Part shown: piece after piece, positions 5,573 to 7,021 of the stretch
Position numbering within the stretch: the first letter of the stretch is position 1
How the letters are laid out: every line of letters starts with the position of its first letter
Assembly (NCBI GenBank): GCA_023666975.1
Contig: JAMPAW010000169.1
Span: 1-7,021 of the forward strand
Origin: Clostridium sp.
GTDB lineage: Bacteria; Bacillota_A; Clostridia; Lachnospirales; Lachnospiraceae
Length of the DNA stretch: 7,021 nucleotides
Direction: 5' to 3'
The notes under the pieces: generated by a model
Seen by the model: the letters and a program-made list of their open reading frames with translations, nothing else
Databases searched by the model: none
What the model was told of the DNA's origin: nothing
Translations under genes and position numbers: made by a program

Positions 5573-6775
5573 TTATTTATAATTCAGTATATGCCCCATT
5601 TTTTCCTGCTTGGTTTTCAGATAAAACGCATCATACTCGCCTGGTTCCATGACAATCGGAACCCGCTCCACGATATCTAAACCGTAACCTTTTAATCCAT
5701 ATACTTTCAGTGGATTATTCGTCATCAAACGCAGCTCTTTGATTCCGAGGTCTACCAAAATCTGCGTTCCAATCGTGTAGTCCCTTGCATCCTCCGGAAA
5801 TCCCAATTCCAGATTCGCTTCCACGGTATCACGCCCTTTATCCTGAAGCGCATAGGCACGGATTTTGTTAATCAGTCCGATTCCCCTTCCCTCCTGGCGC
5901 ATATAAAGGAGCACTCCCCTGCCCTCTTTGGCAATCATTTTCATCGCCGCATCATACTGCTGCCCGCAGTCACACCGGGCAGAGCCTAACGCATCCCCGG
6001 TCAGGCATTCGGAATGGACACGGCAAAGCACCGGCTTTCCATCGGTAATATCCCCTTTTACAAGGGCAACATGATGCTCGCCGTTTAGCTTGTTCACATA
6101 GCCATGTATCGTAAATTCGCCATAGCGTGTCGGCATTTTCGCCTTTGCCACACACTCTACAAATACCTCATGCTCTTTCCGGTACTGAATCAAATCCTGA
6201 ATCGTGCCGATTTTCAAGCCATGTTTCTTCGCAAAAGCAATCAAATCGTCCTTTCTCGCCATCATGCCGTCTTCTTTCATGATCTCGCAGCAAAGCCCCA
6301 CCGGCTTTAATCCCGCAAGCTTCATAAAATCCACGGTCGCCTCGGTATGTCCGTCCCGCTCGATAACGCCTCCCGGTCTCGCCTCCAGCGGAAACATATG
6401 CCCCGGTCTCCTGAAATCCTCCGGCTTTGCGCCGTCCTCCACAAATTTTCTTGCCGTGATGCCGCGCTCATAAGCCGAAATCCCTGTCGTAGTTTCCACA
6501 TGGTCTACCGACACGGAAAATGCCGTACAGTGGTTATCGGTATTCGTAATGCACATCTGCGGCAGATTTAGCTGCTCCGTATACGAAGCATCCATCGGCA
6601 TGCAGATTAAGCCTCTCGCATAACTTGCCATAAAATTCACATTTTCGGTCGTGGCAAACTCAGCCGCACAAATGACATCTCCCTCATTTTCCCTGTTTTC
6701 ATCATCCAAAAGGACAATACATTTTCCTGCCTTTAACTCCTCAGCCAATTCCAGTGTCGTATTAAATTCAGACAT
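5573..6775 (-). CDS. ribBA: Bifunctional riboflavin biosynthesis enzyme RibBA
   Basis: The 400-residue product fuses 3,4-dihydroxy-2-butanone 4-phosphate synthase (residues 1 to about 205; ribulose 5-phosphate to DHBP and formate) with GTP cyclohydrolase II (about 206-400; GTP to the pyrimidinone precursor), the two entry reactions of riboflavin synthesis in the cytosol. The first domain shows [10 protein letters not shown] (24-33, acidic metal site), RRPGHMFPL (His126) and [11 protein letters not shown] (His153). The second shows [17 protein letters not shown], with the zinc-binding Cys257, Cys268 and Cys270, then [11 protein letters not shown] and [18 protein letters not shown]. Length and motifs are normal, and ACAGGAGGT five bases before ATG supports the start. 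It is visibly richer in G+C than the genes to its left. No other rib gene is in the window, and I see no FMN riboswitch in the 246 bases upstream. Residues 299-316 are repeated at 1-55. Confidence 0.97.
   Translation of the reverse strand: MSEFNTTLELAEELKAGKCIVLLDDENRENEGDVICAAEFATTENVNFMASYARGLICMPMDASYTEQLNLPQMCITNTDNHCTAFSVSVDHVETTTGISAYERGITARKFVEDGAKPEDFRRPGHMFPLEARPGGVIERDGHTEATVDFMKLAGLKPVGLCCEIMKEDGMMARKDDLIAFAKKHGLKIGTIQDLIQYRKEHEVFVECVAKAKMPTRYGEFTIHGYVNKLNGEHHVALVKGDITDGKPVLCRVHSECLTGDALGSARCDCGQQYDAAMKMIAKEGRGVLLYMRQEGRGIGLINKIRAYALQDKGRDTVEANLELGFPEDARDYTIGTQILVDLGIKELRLMTNNPLKVYGLKGYGLDIVERVPIVMEPGEYDAFYLKTKQEKMGHILNYK
5827..5881 (-). repeat. Right copy of the 55-bp direct repeat, inside ribBA
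   Basis: Identical to bases 1-55. Here it sits in an intact reading frame and encodes the stretch beginning at Ile299 of RibBA, so this is the original context and the left copy is the derived one. Confidence 0.9.
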
Positions 6776-6837
6776 TTTTCTACCTCCTGTATCTTATTGT
6801 TATCGTCTGTTTCAACTGTTTTATCGTTTCTTGTTTA

Positions 6838-7021
6838 CATAATTATTTTACATAACTTGTATACATAATATATGTGCATAAAACATTTGCATAGCAATCA
6901 CACGCAATCAGTAAACATAATATATTAACATAAATAGTATACATAATACATTTACATAATTCTTCCTCATCCTTAACACATTTGCATAATATCTTAACAT
7001 AAATTGTTTACATAAATTAGT
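6838..7021. repeat. Degenerate 13-bp-period tandem array with conserved CATAA core
   Basis: CAT(AA) begins at 6838, 6851, 6864, 6877, 6890, 6916, 6929, 6942, 6955 and 6968, every 13 bases. The unit at 6903 is degenerate (CGCAA), and the step after 6968 is 17 bases. It then resumes at 6985, 6998 and 7011 and runs off the window: 14 units, the last incomplete. Typical units are cataattatttta, cataacttgtata, cataatacattta and cataaattgttta. The first five bases are nearly fixed, the base before them is usually A, and the other positions vary but stay AT-rich. On the ribBA strand the core reads TTATG. The array ends 62 bases upstream of the ribBA start. It might be a protein-binding array, an easily melted region, or an old minisatellite. 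Confidence 0.88.

Noticed and set aside
1..5881. Integrative element with 55-bp att sites
   Set aside because: No integrase or recombinase gene is present between the repeats and the right copy is well inside an intact gene, not at its 3' end; kept only as a general possibility under the repeat finding.
5970..6842. Several open frames within and against ribBA
   Set aside because: All are shadows of the G+C-richer ribBA sequence; none has a ribosome binding site or a recognisable domain.
6776..7021. FMN riboswitch upstream of ribBA
   Set aside because: The conserved G-rich FMN aptamer elements are absent; the region is AT-rich and made of the 13-bp array.
6838..7021. CRISPR array or origin of replication
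   Set aside because: Units are 13 bp with a five-base core, far too short for CRISPR repeats and spacers, and no cas genes, DnaA boxes or replication gene accompany them.

Overview
The window looks like chromosomal DNA from a low-G+C Gram-positive anaerobe of the Clostridia, most likely Lachnospiraceae or a close relative. This is inferred from strong AGGAGG-type ribosome binding sites, a fused RibBA enzyme, a PadR/small membrane protein pair, a large lipoprotein solute-binding protein, and a decayed Rpn-type nuclease gene that resembles a family I know from these gut Firmicutes. No rRNA, tRNA, CRISPR array or intact transposase is visible.

Layout, left to right. Bases 1-55 are an exact copy of an internal piece of ribBA (5827-5881). 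They abut the 3' end of a minus-strand gene for a 726-residue lipoprotein with a C-terminal solute-binding domain (59-2239). Upstream of it on the same strand is a small secreted Cys-rich protein (2436-2777). Its likely promoter carries a 15-bp palindrome exactly between the -35 and -10 boxes. A 466-bp intergenic stretch separates this from a plus-strand operon: a PadR-family repressor (3244-3612), a small single-pass membrane protein of HAAS/DUF6120-like type (3605-3973) and a secreted 165-residue protein (3990-4487), closed by a rho-independent terminator (4544-4572). The PadR promoter is preceded by a cluster of three alternating AAGGTAT/ATACCTT half-sites, a good candidate operator.

From 4618 to about 5177 lies the wreck of an Rpn-family (PD-(D/E)XK) nuclease gene on the minus strand. 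It has lost its catalytic N-terminus and is broken by frameshifts and stops. Next come an NTF2/SnoaL-like small protein (5184-5552) and full-length ribBA (5573-6775), both minus strand and probably co-transcribed, with ribBA first. Upstream of ribBA is a 13-bp-period tandem array (6838-7021, running off the window). Its CATAA core is conserved while the remaining eight positions drift.

Taken together, ribBA is visibly richer in G+C and looks like core chromosome, whereas everything from 56 to about 5550 is AT-rich and looks like accessory DNA. The accessory part is mostly about the cell envelope: four of its five intact products before the NTF2-like gene are exported or membrane-bound, and the fifth is their likely regulator. 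The two signals I consider least explained are the 13-bp array and the exact ribBA-fragment repeat bracketing the accessory genes. The repeat may reflect a tandem duplication, an insertion that carried a piece of ribBA, or an assembly overlap.
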